Below are positions 63,286-64,000 of a stretch of DNA of 64,000 nucleotides, one piece after another (within the stretch, counting starts at the first letter, position 1; every line of letters starts with the position of its first letter). The notes under the pieces are model-generated. The model did not search any database, was not told where the DNA came from, and saw only the letters and a list, made by a program, of their open reading frames with translations. The DNA comes from Alistipes onderdonkii (GTDB lineage Bacteria > Bacteroidota > Bacteroidia > Bacteroidales > Rikenellaceae): NCBI RefSeq assembly GCF_025145285.1, contig NZ_CP102251.1, positions 2,356,001 through 2,420,000 of the forward strand. Reading direction: 5' to 3'. Position numbers and translations under genes: made by a program.

Positions 63286-64000
63286 ATGAAAGATATGAGA
63301 AGATGGATAGCCTGTCTGGCCGTTGTGCTGCTCTGTATGCAGACTGCAAGGGCCGACGAGGGCATGTGGCTGATGCACCGGCTGGCGGAGATTTATCCGC
63401 AGATGAAGGCCCGGGGACTGAAAATCAAGGATAAGGAGATTTACAACGAGAAATCGGCGGCGCTGGCCGATGCCGTGGTGGCTGTCGACGGCGGCATGGG
63501 GACGGGCAGCATGATCTCCGACCAGGGGCTGATGATTACCAATCACCATGTGGCTTACAGCGACATCTGCGCCCTGTCGACGCCCGAATGCAACCTGCTC
63601 GAAACGGGATTCTGGGCACGTACGCGCGATGAGGAGATTCCCGTCCCCGGCAAGACCGTGTGGTTCGTGCGCAAGGTGGTCGACGTGACCGACGAGGCCA
63701 ATGCGCTCAAGGAGGAGATGAAAGCCGCCGGGAAATGGGGCATGATGGCCCCGCGCCGCCTCTATGCCGAACTGGAAGGGCGCTACGGCCGGGAAACGGA
63801 GTGCGAGGTGTCGTGCTACTCGATGTGGGGCGGCAAAATGTACCTGATGTTCTACTACGACATCTACAAGGATGTGCGGCTGGTGGGTACGCCGCCTGCG
63901 TCGATCGGTGCCTTCGGCGGCGATTACGACAACTGGGGCTGGCCCCAGCACAAGGGCGATTTCGCGCTTTACCGCGTCTATGCCGACCGGGAGGGACGCC
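63286..64000 (+). CDS. S46 family dipeptidyl-peptidase, N-terminal part (cut by window edge)
   Basis: The first 238 residues of an S46 peptidase (DPP7/DPP11 type), which removes dipeptides from exported peptides in the periplasm. A signal peptide (WIACLAVVLLCMQTARA) is followed by DEGMWLMHRL, the GTGSMISDQGLMITNHHVAYSDI segment carrying the catalytic His and Asp, and GAFGGDYDNWGWPQHKGDFALYRVYAD. The usual TNHHC is TNHHV here. The catalytic Ser and the residue setting specificity lie beyond the edge. It starts 8 bases after a hairpin terminator; Met at 63286 or 63295. Peptide breakdown suits an asaccharolytic or protein-using Alistipes-like organism. Confidence 0.9.
   Translation, partial: MKDMRRWIACLAVVLLCMQTARADEGMWLMHRLAEIYPQMKARGLKIKDKEIYNEKSAALADAVVAVDGGMGTGSMISDQGLMITNHHVAYSDICALSTPECNLLETGFWARTRDEEIPVPGKTVWFVRKVVDVTDEANALKEEMKAAGKWGMMAPRRLYAELEGRYGRETECEVSCYSMWGGKMYLMFYYDIYKDVRLVGTPPASIGAFGGDYDNWGWPQHKGDFALYRVYADREGR

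Overview
The window looks like a chromosomal segment of a gut Bacteroidetes of the order Bacteroidales, most likely an Alistipes-like (Rikenellaceae) species; the genus is inferred. The grounds are high-GC coding sequence, weak Shine-Dalgarno signals, more than twenty TAnnTTTG-type -7 promoter elements, and typical families: TonB receptors with carboxypeptidase-like N-domains, GH38 and GH92 alpha-mannosidases, fimbrillin/FISUMP lipoproteins, an S46 peptidase and many Bacteroidetes-only DUFs. No rRNA, tRNA, CRISPR array, insertion sequence or prophage was recognised.

Layout. 1-9.3 kb: end of a GH38 alpha-mannosidase, a small unknown gene, a lone TonB receptor, a GadC-like antiporter and a modular surface lipoprotein. 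The last two genes are each preceded by a copy of the same 130-bp promoter/terminator element. 9.3-22.3 kb: housekeeping (purB, mlaE-mlaF, gapA, yceD-rpmF-plsX-fabH), then a two-component system with two PepSY-like exported proteins, and ferritin. 22.3-28.5 kb: small operons (YqaA-like/GNAT/DUF5131; YjbQ/DUF6582), a GH92 mannosidase, DoxX and a small basic protein. 28.5-30.7 kb: a DUF71 ATP-pyrophosphatase and a DUF2284 protein, divergent from a cobalamin riboswitch that leads into two small unknown genes. 30.9-36.5 kb: parA-parB-DUF5683-mltD-mnmE on the minus strand. 36.7-42.5 kb: CPBP protease-like protein, then two PPIase chaperones and an OstA/LptA-like protein. 42.6-47.5 kb: MFS exporter, Nudix, MscS channel, AspT-type transporter. 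47.7-53.7 kb: a candidate structured small RNA, then a TolC/MacA/permease/permease/ATPase exporter. 54-64 kb: a TonB receptor-DUF4876-DUF6850-fimbrillin/FISUMP-4Fe4S membrane protein locus, followed by the 5' part of an S46 dipeptidyl-peptidase.

Most noteworthy: (i) the B12 riboswitch next to DUF71/DUF2284 and two uncharacterised small genes, a possible corrinoid-salvage locus; (ii) a probable three-hairpin noncoding RNA at 47.67-47.84 kb; (iii) the duplicated 130-bp element; (iv) the receptor/DUF4876/DUF6850/FISUMP locus ending in a polyferredoxin membrane protein with degenerate HMA-like repeats.
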